Shown: piece by piece, positions 55,781 through 64,000 of the stretch
Layout of the letters: every line of letters begins with the position of its first letter
Numbering within the stretch: the stretch's first letter is position 1
Assembly (NCBI RefSeq): GCF_018860365.1
Contig: NZ_JAHKPO010000027.1
Location: 92,179-156,178 of the forward strand
Source of the DNA: Arenibacter algicola
GTDB lineage: Bacteria > Bacteroidota > Bacteroidia > Flavobacteriales > Flavobacteriaceae
Direction of reading: 5' to 3'
DNA: 64,000 nucleotides
Position numbers and translations under genes: made by a program
Notes under the pieces: generated by a model
Told to the model about the DNA's origin: nothing
Databases searched by the model: none
The model's input: only the letters and a program-made list of their open reading frames with translations

Positions 55781-56548
55781 TTAATTATTGACTTTTTTTA
55801 ATTGATTTTTTAGCTCATCCATAGATTCCTGCAATTGTCTTAGCAATCCCTTCTCGGAGGTGGCATCCACCCCAAAGGTTATTTTGCTACTAACTTGCCA
55901 CAGCTCTTGTATATCTTCTGTATTAACGCTGTATGGAGGATAGTTTTCATTTAAGGATATTAAGGAAATTACGGCCGGATTGGGAGATTTTTCAATTTTT
56001 TTCACCAAAACGGCATCCTGTAATACCACAACGTAAATTTTATTGGGACTAATATCCTTTAGACCTTCAACGGCTCTGGCCAATACCCATTCCCCTGGCT
56101 TTAGATTGGGCAACATACTGTCCCCTTCAATTTGGAAACCCCTATAAGTTGCATTTCTGAATTCTGGCAAGGGAATATCAAAAGCAGGCAGCTGTTTGTA
56201 CCAACTGGTGTCCTGAATATTTTGTGGGTATCCGGCTGCGGCTTTAGCGTTTACCAATACCATATTCTCGTTTTCGGATGAATTTACCGTAACCACCTTG
56301 GGAATAACACTGATATTTGTAACCGCTAGATACTTTTGGGAACTATCACCAAACAGCCAAAGTGGATTTATTTTGAATTGCTTGAGCAATTCCGCCACTA
56401 CTTTTCCCGATAATTTGGTACGCCCCCTTTCTATGTCCGCTGTGGTATTTGAAATACCAAGCAAGTTGGCAAAATCAGATTGGGTATACCCCAATTCCCG
56501 GCGTAAATCGGTAAAACGCTTGGTCACAATTTCCATATCCTCGTTCAT
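55781..56548 (-). CDS. XRE-family transcriptional repressor with S24 (LexA-like) domain
   Basis: About 255 residues from the ATG at 56548; an alternative is 56536, and codons further upstream add a stretch that does not align. The N-terminal helix-turn-helix (residues ~10-58) contains LGYTQSDFANLLGISNTTADIERGR. The C-terminal S24 peptidase domain has Ala105-Gly106 in AKAAAGYP as likely cleavage site, Ser144 in EGDSMLPNLKPGEWV and Lys183 or 184 in AVLVKKIE, spacings close to LexA. This suggests damage-triggered self-cleavage. It is divergent from a small QLSLF protein and a DNA-repair protein across a four-operator region, so autoregulation is likely. The RecA dependence is inferred. Confidence 0.9.
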   Translation of the reverse strand: MNEDMEIVTKRFTDLRRELGYTQSDFANLLGISNTTADIERGRTKLSGKVVAELLKQFKINPLWLFGDSSQKYLAVTNISVIPKVVTVNSSENENMVLVNAKAAAGYPQNIQDTSWYKQLPAFDIPLPEFRNATYRGFQIEGDSMLPNLKPGEWVLARAVEGLKDISPNKIYVVVLQDAVLVKKIEKSPNPAVISLISLNENYPPYSVNTEDIQELWQVSSKITFGVDATSEKGLLRQLQESMDELKNQLKKVNN

Positions 56549-56623
56549 TGTACAGTTTTTAAATTCATATAGTTGACATAGACATACCCCCCTATTTAGG
56601 TAAAAGACTATATCTAATAGCTT

Positions 56624-56652
56624 CAAATATACGTAATTTGGAATATATCCAA
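56624..56652 (-). promoter_or_regulatory. Promoter of the XRE/S24 repressor
   Basis: On the minus strand TTG (56652-56650), 18 bases, TATATTTG (56631-56624), an exact fit to the consensus TTG-N17-23-TAnnTTTG. Operator 1 (56637-56653) overlaps the -33 element and fills most of the spacer, so bound repressor would block this promoter. Confidence 0.8.
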
Positions 56653-56713
56653 AAAATTTATTGGACTATTTCCATAATTAGGAAATAATCCATATATTTG
56701 GAATAATTACAAA
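56637..56713. promoter_or_regulatory. Array of four repressor operators (GGA-N5-TCC)
   Basis: Four similar palindromes share the core GGA-N5-TCC. Copy 1 TTTGGAATATATCCAAA (56637-56653) is symmetric outside a five-base centre. Copy 2 TGGACTATTTCCA (56662-56674) is also symmetric. Copy 3 GGAAATAATCC (56681-56691) keeps the core. Copy 4 TTTGGAATAATTACAAA (56697-56713) has one mismatched arm. Left GGA cores start at 56640, 56663, 56681 and 56700, i.e. 18-23 bases apart, about two helical turns. The array covers both divergent promoters, as expected for a self-regulating repressor. Binding is inferred. Confidence 0.75.
56693..56700 (+). promoter_or_regulatory. Putative -7 box of the small-protein/TIGR03915 operon
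   Basis: TATATTTG matches TAnnTTTG exactly and overlaps the left arm of operator 4. It lies 22 bp before the small gene start. No TTG with standard spacing is present, consistent with a weak or activated promoter. Confidence 0.5.
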
Positions 56714-56722
56714 TATAAAATT

Positions 56723-56902
56723 ATGACTTTGGACGATTTGCATCAAACATTAAGTAGTCTAGCCTTTTCCGGGATGGAGGATAATGACTTTATCTCAATT
56801 AGTTCTAAGAAGGGGATTGGTTTGGCCAAAGGTCATTTAGTAAAGACCGAAAGAAGACGTTCAAAAAAAGAATTAAGTGTTCAACTAAGTTTATTTGATT
56901 AG
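56723..56902 (+). CDS. 59-residue protein with C-terminal QLSLF clamp-binding-like motif
   Basis: 59 residues, MTLDDLHQTLSSLAFSG at the start, a basic cluster TERRRSKKE (42-50), and an end QLSLFD with QLSLF at 54-58. That pentapeptide is the textbook beta-sliding-clamp-binding motif QL(S/D)LF. The gene lies two bases before the TIGR03915 gene and in the operator-controlled, repressor-divergent transcript, which supports it as real despite its size. No family is recognised. It may tether its partner to the clamp or compete with clamp users; this is inference from the motif and context. Confidence 0.7.
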   Translation: MTLDDLHQTLSSLAFSGMEDNDFISISSKKGIGLAKGHLVKTERRRSKKELSVQLSLFD

Positions 56903-56904
56903 TT

Positions 56905-57624
56905 ATGGAAAATCCTAAGGTTTTAATTTACGACGGCAGTTTCAATGGTTTTTTAACTACGGTTTTCAAAATTTTTGAGGAGAAAATCCCGGTAGCGAAC
57001 ATCCAAAAGAATAAGGAGCTTCAAAAAGGTCTGTTTTCGGAGGCAATAACTGTATTTACCCAAATGGATAAGGCAAGACGGGTGTGGAACAGCATTCAGA
57101 ACAAAAGTAATTCGGTCATTAAGTCTATTTATTTTGCCTTTTTAAGCGAAACAAAGGGCATTGAACTTCTTCTTTACCAGTACATCCGTTCTATGTATGC
57201 CAATCCCAATGAAGATCCTATAGAAGGAATGTCTGACATTATTTTAAAAATTCAGCAACACTCCAGAATGGTGGCTCGGGAAAAACATAGAATAGAAGCT
57301 ATTGCAAATTTTGAAATATCACAAGATCAGGTCTACTTTTCCAATGTTTCTCCTGGGTTTGATGTACTACCACTTATTTCTAAATACTTCAGGTCAAAAT
57401 TCCACGGTCAGGAATTTATGGTGTACGATCGCAAAAGAAAGTATGCCATTTATTACAACCTTTATACCGTTGAAATTATTTCCTTGGAATTATCGGCTTA
57501 TGATTGCACAGGAGATCTTTCCTATACCAACATAAAACAATTGATAAATAACAAATTGCACTCACATTCACGATATTCCGGAAAATCAGAGATGGCCGAT
57601 ATAGGTGAAAAGGCGGCGGTATAA
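56905..57624 (+). CDS. TIGR03915 family putative DNA repair protein
   Basis: 239 residues with the family pattern: VLIYDGSFNGFLTTVFKIFEEK at the N-terminus, SIYFAFLSETKGIELLLYQYIRSMY in the middle, and MVAREKHRIEAIANFEISQD then FHGQEFMVYDRKRKYAIYYN later. TIGR03915 proteins (DUF4130) are usually next to, or fused near, a TIGR03916 radical-SAM protein or a uracil-DNA-glycosylase-type domain, and are presumed to repair or modify DNA. No radical-SAM partner is next to it in this window. The gene is coupled to the QLSLF small protein. Its own catalytic residues are not assigned. Confidence 0.87.
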   Translation: MENPKVLIYDGSFNGFLTTVFKIFEEKIPVANIQKNKELQKGLFSEAITVFTQMDKARRVWNSIQNKSNSVIKSIYFAFLSETKGIELLLYQYIRSMYANPNEDPIEGMSDIILKIQQHSRMVAREKHRIEAIANFEISQDQVYFSNVSPGFDVLPLISKYFRSKFHGQEFMVYDRKRKYAIYYNLYTVEIISLELSAYDCTGDLSYTNIKQLINNKLHSHSRYSGKSEMADIGEKAAV

Positions 57625-57746
57625 TTAATATCCGCGTTTATTTCCTACAGTGTTTAAATTAAGACCCACAGTCCCAGGTTTTAGGCGTGTTTCTAAGTGC
57701 CTTCTATGCAAGGTAATCTATTTGCAGTATGGATAGCTAGTTTAGC

Positions 57747-58274
57747 TTACTTGGTTTTTTCTCCTACAAAATTATCGCTCTGATTTTTAAAGAGCACGTT
57801 AAATGTAGTTAGGCTACCGTAAATTCTGGTTATATACTGTTGTAGGTCAACTTTTTCCTGGTCATCCAAATTATTACTACTATTTATTTTCTGCTCCATT
57901 ACCCTTATTCGGTCCCTTACCATGACTATTTTGTGAAAAAAGGTGTCTATTGGAATTTCTTTTTCGGATAAGTTGGTATCGCCAGGTTTTAAAACTAGGC
58001 TCCCACCCTTCCATTTATCGGCAATTGGGGTAACGGAACTGGCATCGCTCCAGCGCTTTAAAATAGAAATCAACGATTGTTCCACTTCGGAAAAACTTAT
58101 GGTATCCACTTCGTCCTCCACTGCTTCTATAACTTCAAAATTAGAATCCAATTCTATGGTTTCCAAACCATTGTCCATAAAGGTAACCCAATAATGTTTA
58201 GAGGTTACATTGGTAACTACCCCTTTTCCGTATTCGCTGTGATTAATCCTGGAACCTATTCCTAAAAGCTGCAT
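57747..58274 (-). CDS. Uncharacterised protein with SH3/Tudor-like N-terminus
   Basis: 175 residues, no signal or membrane helix. The first ~50 residues (GIGSRINHSEYGKGVVTNVTSKHYWVTFMDNGLETIEL) look like the small beta barrel at the C-terminus of UvrD/PcrA-type helicases, where the pattern is G-x-x-V-x-H-x-x-F/Y-G-x-G-x-V. The rest is helical, with an acidic stretch and a coiled-coil-like end (KIVMVRDRIRVMEQKI). No catalytic motif is seen. It converges on the TIGR03915 gene and is divergent from uvrA. The helicase-like patch makes a nucleic-acid or polymerase contact plausible, but function is unknown. Confidence 0.75.
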   Translation of the reverse strand: MQLLGIGSRINHSEYGKGVVTNVTSKHYWVTFMDNGLETIELDSNFEVIEAVEDEVDTISFSEVEQSLISILKRWSDASSVTPIADKWKGGSLVLKPGDTNLSEKEIPIDTFFHKIVMVRDRIRVMEQKINSSNNLDDQEKVDLQQYITRIYGSLTTFNVLFKNQSDNFVGEKTK

Positions 58275-58389
58275 TTAAAAATATTTTAAAGTTAAGAACG
58301 CTAATTTATAGCTAAGCTTTTAATCTACAAAAAACTAAATAGCACCTACTTCATTTTTAGGAGTCAAAGTCGTAACTTCGCACATTGCT

Positions 58390-61230
58390 ATGAAAATGAT
58401 TAATTACGAAGAGAATATTGAGGTTAAAGGCGCTCGTGTGCACAACCTTAAAAATATAGACGTTACCATACCCCGTGAAAAGCTGGTCGTTATTACCGGA
58501 CTTTCTGGAAGCGGCAAATCATCCTTAGCCTTTGATACCATATATGCTGAAGGTCAAAGGCGGTATATTGAGACTTTTTCGGCCTATGCCCGACAGTTTC
58601 TGGGGGGCTTGGAGCGCCCGGATGTGGACAAGATAGATGGTCTATCTCCGGTAATTGCCATTGAGCAAAAGACAACTTCAAAATCTCCCAGGTCCACCGT
58701 GGGCACCATTACCGAAATCTACGATTTTCTTAGACTTTTATTTGCAAGGGCCGGAGATGCGTACAGTTACAATACCGGGGAGAAGATGGTTAGTTATGAT
58801 GATGCGCAGATAAAGGAATTGATCATATCTTCCTATAGGGGAAAGAAAATAAATATACTGGCTCCTATCATTAAATCCAGAAAAGGACACTATAGGGAAC
58901 TATTTGAACAAATTGCCAAACAAGGTTTCGTTAAGGTAAGGGTAGATGGGGAAATCAAGGATATTATAAAGGGCATGAAAGTGGACCGTTATAAGACCCA
59001 TGATATAGAGATAGTTATTGACCGACTCAAAATTGAGGAGAGTACCGAATTGGACAAACGTATTTCGGAAACTATAAATACGGCCATGTACAGTGGAGAA
59101 AATGTACTGATGATTTTGGAAGAAGGTACGGATGAGCCCCGGTATTTTAGTAGGGATTTAATGTGTCCAACCACTGGAATTTCCTATCCTTCACCCGAAC
59201 CCAATACTTTTTCCTTTAATTCACCAAAAGGCATGTGTCCCGATTGCAATGGGCTTGGACATATTTATGAGGTCAATGAAAACAAAATTTTCCCAAATAA
59301 AAAGCTGTCCATCAAAGGGGGTGGCATTGCACCCTTGGGCGAATATAAAAATTCTTGGGCCTTTAAACAGATAGAAACTATTGCGCAGCGATATAATTTT
59401 GAACTTACCACCTCAATTGCAAAAATACCTGAGGACGCTATTAGTGTATTGCTCTATGGCGGAAAGGAAAGTTTCGAGGTAGACTCAAAATCTTTGGGGG
59501 TAAAGCGCCTCTATAAAATAGATTATGAAGGCATTTCCAATTTTATCAAAAGTCAATTTAATGAGGCCAACTCCACGTCCATAAAACGTTGGGCCAAGGA
59601 GTATATGGACAAAATTAAATGTCCAACCTGTGCAGGTACTAGGTTAAAACAAGAATCCTTAAATTTTAAAATAGACAACAATAATATTGCCGATCTATCC
59701 AATTTGGATATTGCGGAATTGGCGGATTTCTTTAATGGCCTAGAAAAAAAGTTGGAAGGCAATCAATTAAAAATTGCAGAGGAAATTATAAAGGAAATCA
59801 AAACAAGGGTCCAATTTCTTTTGGATGTTGGCCTGGATTACCTCTCCTTAAATAGAAGTAGTAAATCCCTTTCAGGGGGGGAAGCACAGCGTATTAGATT
59901 GGCAACCCAAATTGGCTCGCAATTGGTAGGTGTTCTTTATATTCTGGATGAGCCCAGTATTGGTCTGCACCAAAGGGATAACGAACGATTGATAAAGTCC
60001 TTGGAATCGCTCAGAGACCTCGGTAATTCGGTTATTGTGGTAGAGCATGACCGCGATATGATAGAACGTGCAGACCATGTCATAGATATTGGACCAAAGG
60101 CCGGAAAGCATGGAGGGGAAATAATTTCGGAAGGTAAGCCTGATGATCTAAAAAACCATAATACCCTAACAGCCGATTATATTTCCGGAAAACTAAGAAT
60201 AGAAGTTCCAAAAAAACGTAGGGAAGGAAATGGAAACAGCTTGGAATTATCCGGTTGTTCCGGAAATAATCTTAAAAATGTTTCTGTACGATTTCCCTTG
60301 GGAAAAATGATCGGGGTAACCGGTGTTTCGGGCAGTGGAAAATCTACCTTGATCAACGAAACCCTATACCCTATTTTAAATGCTTATTATTTTAATGGAG
60401 TAAAAGTCCCTATGCCCTACAAGAAAATTAAGGGCTTGGAACATATAGACAAGGTTATAGATATTAACCAGTCTCCTATTGGAAGAACACCAAGGTCCAA
60501 TCCTGCCACCTACACCGGTGTCTTTAGTGAAATTAGATCTCTTTTTGCCAAAACACAAGAAGCTTCGATTAGGGGTTACAAGCCCGGTCGTTTTAGTTTT
60601 AATGTAACAGGAGGGCGTTGTGAAACTTGTCAAGGAGGAGGTCTTAGGGTAATTGAAATGAATTTTCTTCCCGATGTATATGTTGAATGTGAGACCTGTA
60701 ATGGGAAACGCTTTAACAGGGAAACCTTGGAGATAAGATATAAGGGTAAATCCATTGCCGATGTGCTGGAGATGACTATTAACGAATCGGTGGAGTTTTT
60801 TGAAAATATCCCCAAAATTTATCGCAAGTTAAAAACTATTCAGGATGTGGGACTGGGATATATTTCTTTGGGCCAGCAATCTACTACCCTGTCCGGTGGA
60901 GAAGCGCAGCGAATAAAGTTGGCTACAGAACTTTCCAAAAGAGATACAGGAAATACCTTTTATATATTGGACGAACCAACAACAGGCCTACACTTTGAAG
61001 ATATCAGGGTATTGATGCATGTGCTTAACAAGCTGGTAAACAAGGGAAATACCGTTCTGGTAATTGAACACAATATGGACGTGATAAAAATGGTAGACCA
61101 TATTATAGATATAGGGTACGAAGGTGGTCGAAATGGTGGTATGGTAGTTGCGGAAGGTACTCCGGAGGAAGTAGCCCTTGATAAAAAGAGTTACACCTCA
61201 AAATTTTTAAGAAAAGAATTAGGTTTGTGA
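58390..61230 (+). CDS. uvrA: UvrABC system protein A (excinuclease subunit)
   Basis: 946 residues, full length. It is the damage-recognition ATPase of nucleotide excision repair, acting as a dimer with UvrB. Two ABC modules are visible: Walker [15 protein letters not shown] (~33) and [13 protein letters not shown] (~646), with signatures [12 protein letters not shown] (~495) and [12 protein letters not shown] (~837). Zinc-site cysteines are in [15 protein letters not shown] and [20 protein letters not shown] plus CETCNGKRF. It is divergent from the SH3-like gene. Its closeness to the repressor/TIGR03915 module marks this stretch as a repair neighbourhood, though no GGA-N5-TCC operator is seen upstream of uvrA. 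Confidence 0.97.
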   Translation: MKMINYEENIEVKGARVHNLKNIDVTIPREKLVVITGLSGSGKSSLAFDTIYAEGQRRYIETFSAYARQFLGGLERPDVDKIDGLSPVIAIEQKTTSKSPRSTVGTITEIYDFLRLLFARAGDAYSYNTGEKMVSYDDAQIKELIISSYRGKKINILAPIIKSRKGHYRELFEQIAKQGFVKVRVDGEIKDIIKGMKVDRYKTHDIEIVIDRLKIEESTELDKRISETINTAMYSGENVLMILEEGTDEPRYFSRDLMCPTTGISYPSPEPNTFSFNSPKGMCPDCNGLGHIYEVNENKIFPNKKLSIKGGGIAPLGEYKNSWAFKQIETIAQRYNFELTTSIAKIPEDAISVLLYGGKESFEVDSKSLGVKRLYKIDYEGISNFIKSQFNEANSTSIKRWAKEYMDKIKCPTCAGTRLKQESLNFKIDNNNIADLSNLDIAELADFFNGLEKKLEGNQLKIAEEIIKEIKTRVQFLLDVGLDYLSLNRSSKSLSGGEAQRIRLATQIGSQLVGVLYILDEPSIGLHQRDNERLIKSLESLRDLGNSVIVVEHDRDMIERADHVIDIGPKAGKHGGEIISEGKPDDLKNHNTLTADYISGKLRIEVPKKRREGNGNSLELSGCSGNNLKNVSVRFPLGKMIGVTGVSGSGKSTLINETLYPILNAYYFNGVKVPMPYKKIKGLEHIDKVIDINQSPIGRTPRSNPATYTGVFSEIRSLFAKTQEASIRGYKPGRFSFNVTGGRCETCQGGGLRVIEMNFLPDVYVECETCNGKRFNRETLEIRYKGKSIADVLEMTINESVEFFENIPKIYRKLKTIQDVGLGYISLGQQSTTLSGGEAQRIKLATELSKRDTGNTFYILDEPTTGLHFEDIRVLMHVLNKLVNKGNTVLVIEHNMDVIKMVDHIIDIGYEGGRNGGMVVAEGTPEEVALDKKSYTSKFLRKELGL

Positions 61231-61324
61231 AATTAACTGTCAATTAAAGATACTATTTTCTTCAAAACTACATTATAACGTTATGAAAATGGTAGTCTAA
61301 ATTGATTAAGGATAATATTCTAAC

Positions 61325-62011
61325 ATGAGAAAAGAACAGCATCACAAAGGATGGAATGAGATAAAAACAAACGATTCTTGGGCCCTATTCAAGATTATGG
61401 GCGAGTTTGTGAACGGATTTGAGAAAATGAGCGCCATTGGCCCATGCGTTTCCGTTTTTGGGTCCGCTCGTACAAAGCCAGGGGAAAAATACTATGAATT
61501 GGCGGTAAGTGTCGCCAAGAGTATTGCTGAAGCCGGTTATGGAATTATTACCGGCGGTGGTCCAGGGATAATGGAGGCTGGGAACAGGGGGGCACATTTG
61601 GCTGGGGGCACCTCTGTTGGCCTAAACATTGACCTGCCTTTTGAGCAACATGACAACCCTTATATTGACGGGGATAAAAGTTTGGATTTTGATTATTTCT
61701 TTGTCCGTAAGGTTATGTTCGTAAAATATTCCCAGGGCTTTGTGGTTATGCCAGGCGGTTTTGGAACGTTGGATGAACTTTTCGAAGCAATTACACTTAT
61801 ACAGACCAACAAAATAGAGAAATTCCCTATTATTTTGGTGGGCTCGGAATTTTGGAATGGATTATTGGACTGGATAAAGGATGCTATGCTGAAAATGGGG
61901 AATATTAGTCCCAATGATCTGGATTTGATACAAATAGTTGACACGGAAAAAGAAGTGGTGGACATTATAGATTCCTTTTACAAAGGAAATATATTGAGCC
62001 CTAATTTCTAA
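61325..62011 (+). CDS. LOG family protein (TIGR00730)
   Basis: 228 residues. The Rossmann-like fold is marked by VFGSARTKPGEKYYELA (~44), IITGGGPGIMEAGNRGAHLAGG (~77) and MPGGFGTLDELFEAITLIQTNK (~140), the PGGxGTxxE motif of LOG enzymes. LOG proteins release cytokinin-type bases from riboside 5'-monophosphates as phosphoribohydrolases; many bacterial ones are also annotated as lysine decarboxylases in error. It is 94 bp behind uvrA and 11 bp before the M1-like gene, so it may be co-transcribed with the latter. Confidence 0.93.
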   Translation: MRKEQHHKGWNEIKTNDSWALFKIMGEFVNGFEKMSAIGPCVSVFGSARTKPGEKYYELAVSVAKSIAEAGYGIITGGGPGIMEAGNRGAHLAGGTSVGLNIDLPFEQHDNPYIDGDKSLDFDYFFVRKVMFVKYSQGFVVMPGGFGTLDELFEAITLIQTNKIEKFPIILVGSEFWNGLLDWIKDAMLKMGNISPNDLDLIQIVDTEKEVVDIIDSFYKGNILSPNF

Positions 62012-62022
62012 ACACAAGATTC

Positions 62023-64000
62023 TTGAGGAAGTTGGAATACATTCGGAAATCTATTTTATTGTTGATAATTGTATTTATCAATGGTCTTTCTATAGCCCAA
62101 CATTCCAATAAACTTACGGCTACCCTGGATGTTGAAAACAAAACCTTCAATATTCAACAGGAAATTATTTACGAAAATAATTCCAAGGACACCTTGGAGT
62201 TTATTTATTTTAATGATTGGGCCAATGCCTATGCCAATAAGAACACGGCCTTGGCCAAAAGATTTTCTGAGGAATTTAAAAAAGGGTTACATCTTGCCAA
62301 GGAGGAAGAAAGAGGAAATACCAAAATTACAAGTACCGTTGATGATAATTACCAAGGTTTGGATTGGGAATATGCCCCGGGAAGGGATATTATAAAAATT
62401 AGTCTGAACCGTCCCCTACCCCCCAAAGAATCCACTAAAATATTTATTACTTATAAGGTGAAGTTGCCTTCGGATAAATTTACTACCTACGGATATGATA
62501 ATAGGGATGGATATTATTTAAAGGATTGGTACCTCACCCCTGCTGTTTATGATGGAGAATGGCACTTGTATTCCAACAAGAATTTGGAAGATCTATATAC
62601 GGATATGGCCAATACGTCCATAGAACTTATTATACCTAAAAATTTATTTGCAGTCTCTAATTTTCATGAATTGGGCAAAAACCTAGAAGGTGATATTCAA
62701 CATGTTTATTTTCAGGGAATTAATCAAAAAAGTGGGGAAATAATTATTAGGCCGTCCAAACAATTTGTAAAACATGTAACGCCGGAGATAACTATTTTCA
62801 CCGACCTGAAGTCTCCGAAGTACGATGAAATATCTTCGGGAATATCCATCAATCGGGTATCAAAATATATCTATGAAAATTTGGGCGATTTTCCTCATAA
62901 ACAATTATTGGTCTCTGAATTGGATTATAATAAGGACCCTTTATATGGAATAAACCAACTTCCAAGCTTTATTAGGCCCTATGAGGAACAGTTTCAATTT
63001 GAAATGAAGTTTCTAAAAACAGCTCTCAATAGCTTTATAAAGGAAACGATGTTCGTAGATCCAAGAAGCGAAAAATGGGTTACCGATGCCATTCTGAACT
63101 ATTTAATGATCGGTTTTGTGGAGGACTACTATCCAGATCAAAAACTGTTGGGCAAATTATCCAAAATTTGGGGTGTGCGAAATTTTCATTTGGCCAAATT
63201 GAATTTTAATGAACAATATCCTCTGCTCCATATGTTGTCGGCTAGAAGAAATATAGATCAGTCCCTCACTACCCCCAACGATTCGCTGGTAAAATTCAAT
63301 CAAAAAATAGCCAACAGGTACAAGGCTGGATTGGGATTGGCCTATTTGGCGGATTATACGGGCAAAGAGCATGTAGACCGCAGTGTGAAGGAATTTTACA
63401 TAAATTATAGATTAAAGCCATCCACAGCCGCAGATTTTAAATTCATAGTCGTAGAAAACTCTGACAAGGATATTAATTGGTTTTTTGACGAATATGTGTC
63501 GACTACCCAAAAGATCGACTTTAAAATAAAAAAAGTGCGGAAAATGGAGGATTCGTTGGTGGTCATCTTAAAAAACAAGGAAGGCACCAATGTACCAATT
63601 TCACTTTTTGGGATAAAAAACGATACTGTAGTTTCAAATTATTGGTTTACGGACATTACCAATCAACAAGCCTTTAGAATTCCAAAGAACGGGGAAGATC
63701 GTTTGGTTTTAAATTATGATCAGACCATTCCGGAATTTAATCAAAGGGATAATTGGAAATCTTTGAACGGCTTCTTTTCAAGTAACAAAAAACTAAAATT
63801 CCAGTTTTTTAAGGATGCCGAGGATCCTTACTACAATCAAGTTTTTTATGTTCCTGTATTGGGATTCAATAAGTATGACGGACTTTCACCTGGCATGCGA
63901 CTACATAATAAAACCTTATTGGAAAGGCCATTCGTTTTTGATCTGGCACCTACCTATGCCCCTAATGAAAAGACTTTTGTAGGCTATGGTAAGTTTAATT
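62023..64000 (+). CDS. M1-peptidase-like protein without HExxH (N-terminal 659 residues)
   Basis: The frame is open from 62023 to the right edge, so this is partial. The start is TTG at 62023 (or the TTG at 62032); no ATG comes early enough, and the result is a good signal peptide, KSILLLIIVFINGLSIAQ. After it, an M1-type N-domain (LDVENKTFNIQQEIIYENNS, NDWANAYANKNTALA) runs to a gluzincin-like part. The GAMEN loop appears to be PLYGINQLPSF (~312) and no HExxH/E set follows; the equivalent helix reads FLKTALNSFI. It is probably a non-catalytic relative. Function unknown. It follows the LOG gene by 11 bp. Confidence 0.75.
   Translation, partial: MRKLEYIRKSILLLIIVFINGLSIAQHSNKLTATLDVENKTFNIQQEIIYENNSKDTLEFIYFNDWANAYANKNTALAKRFSEEFKKGLHLAKEEERGNTKITSTVDDNYQGLDWEYAPGRDIIKISLNRPLPPKESTKIFITYKVKLPSDKFTTYGYDNRDGYYLKDWYLTPAVYDGEWHLYSNKNLEDLYTDMANTSIELIIPKNLFAVSNFHELGKNLEGDIQHVYFQGINQKSGEIIIRPSKQFVKHVTPEITIFTDLKSPKYDEISSGISINRVSKYIYENLGDFPHKQLLVSELDYNKDPLYGINQLPSFIRPYEEQFQFEMKFLKTALNSFIKETMFVDPRSEKWVTDAILNYLMIGFVEDYYPDQKLLGKLSKIWGVRNFHLAKLNFNEQYPLLHMLSARRNIDQSLTTPNDSLVKFNQKIANRYKAGLGLAYLADYTGKEHVDRSVKEFYINYRLKPSTAADFKFIVVENSDKDINWFFDEYVSTTQKIDFKIKKVRKMEDSLVVILKNKEGTNVPISLFGIKNDTVVSNYWFTDITNQQAFRIPKNGEDRLVLNYDQTIPEFNQRDNWKSLNGFFSSNKKLKFQFFKDAEDPYYNQVFYVPVLGFNKYDGLSPGMRLHNKTLLERPFVFDLAPTYAPNEKTFVGYGKFN

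Noticed and set aside
1-64000. Insertion sequences, prophage, CRISPR, toxin-antitoxin or restriction genes
   Set aside because: No transposase, integrase, phage structural, Cas or restriction motif was seen in any frame, and no spaced identical repeats were found.

Overview
The window comes from a Bacteroidota chromosome, most likely a marine member of the Flavobacteriaceae. The evidence is AT-rich DNA, several promoters of the Bacteroidota type (TTG, 18-21 bases, TAnnTTTG), a type B L31 protein, a short 950-residue CarB, a CAL67264-family membrane protein beside EttA, and many families seen mainly in flavobacteria (DUF4199, DUF6340, GlmU-like nucleotidyltransferase, TPR-HisKA_2 kinase, plug-like secreted proteins). 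No phage, insertion sequence, CRISPR array, rRNA or tRNA was found. Most of the window is ordinary chromosomal backbone.

Layout. 1-8501 is a carbon-catabolism block: UPF0261 protein, glycerate kinase and esterase on the minus strand, facing 2-hydroxyacid dehydrogenase, HpcH/HpaI aldolase, a secreted glycosidase-like protein and a metallophosphoesterase on the plus strand. The aldolase-reductase-glycerate kinase set resembles the end of aldarate or uronate breakdown. 8552-13156 holds MepB, an FtsX/LolD-type ABC exporter and a SGNH esterase lipoprotein. 13551-22784 holds an X-Pro peptidase-like hydrolase, carB, rpmH, two envelope proteins, cardiolipin synthase and a lytic transglycosylase. 22911-27090 holds a hydrolase, mtaB, a GlmU-like protein and rpmE2. 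27258-32349 is a plus-strand run of DUF4199, GT2, phosphosugar mutase and MsbA-like exporter. 32421-34829 is a tandem pair of DUF6340 lipoproteins. 35071-46593 holds mutS2, a DCC protein, fumC, a coiled-coil membrane protein, GNAT and MBL proteins, ettA, an oxidoreductase and a biotin-dependent carboxylase beta subunit. 46750-55142 holds a plug-TPR secreted protein, an overlapping menC-CPBP-menE operon, an SDR, a UPF0173 hydrolase and a sensor kinase.

55781-61230 is the most unusual part, a DNA-repair neighbourhood. An XRE/S24 (LexA-like) repressor is divergent from a 59-residue protein ending in a beta-clamp-like QLSLF motif and a TIGR03915 putative DNA-repair protein. The 170 bp between them carry four GGA-N5-TCC operator-like palindromes lying on both promoters. 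An uncharacterised SH3-like protein and uvrA follow. This looks like a self-regulated damage-response module, and it is the best candidate here for an undescribed system. The window ends with a LOG protein and the start of an M1-peptidase-like protein that has lost the zinc motif.
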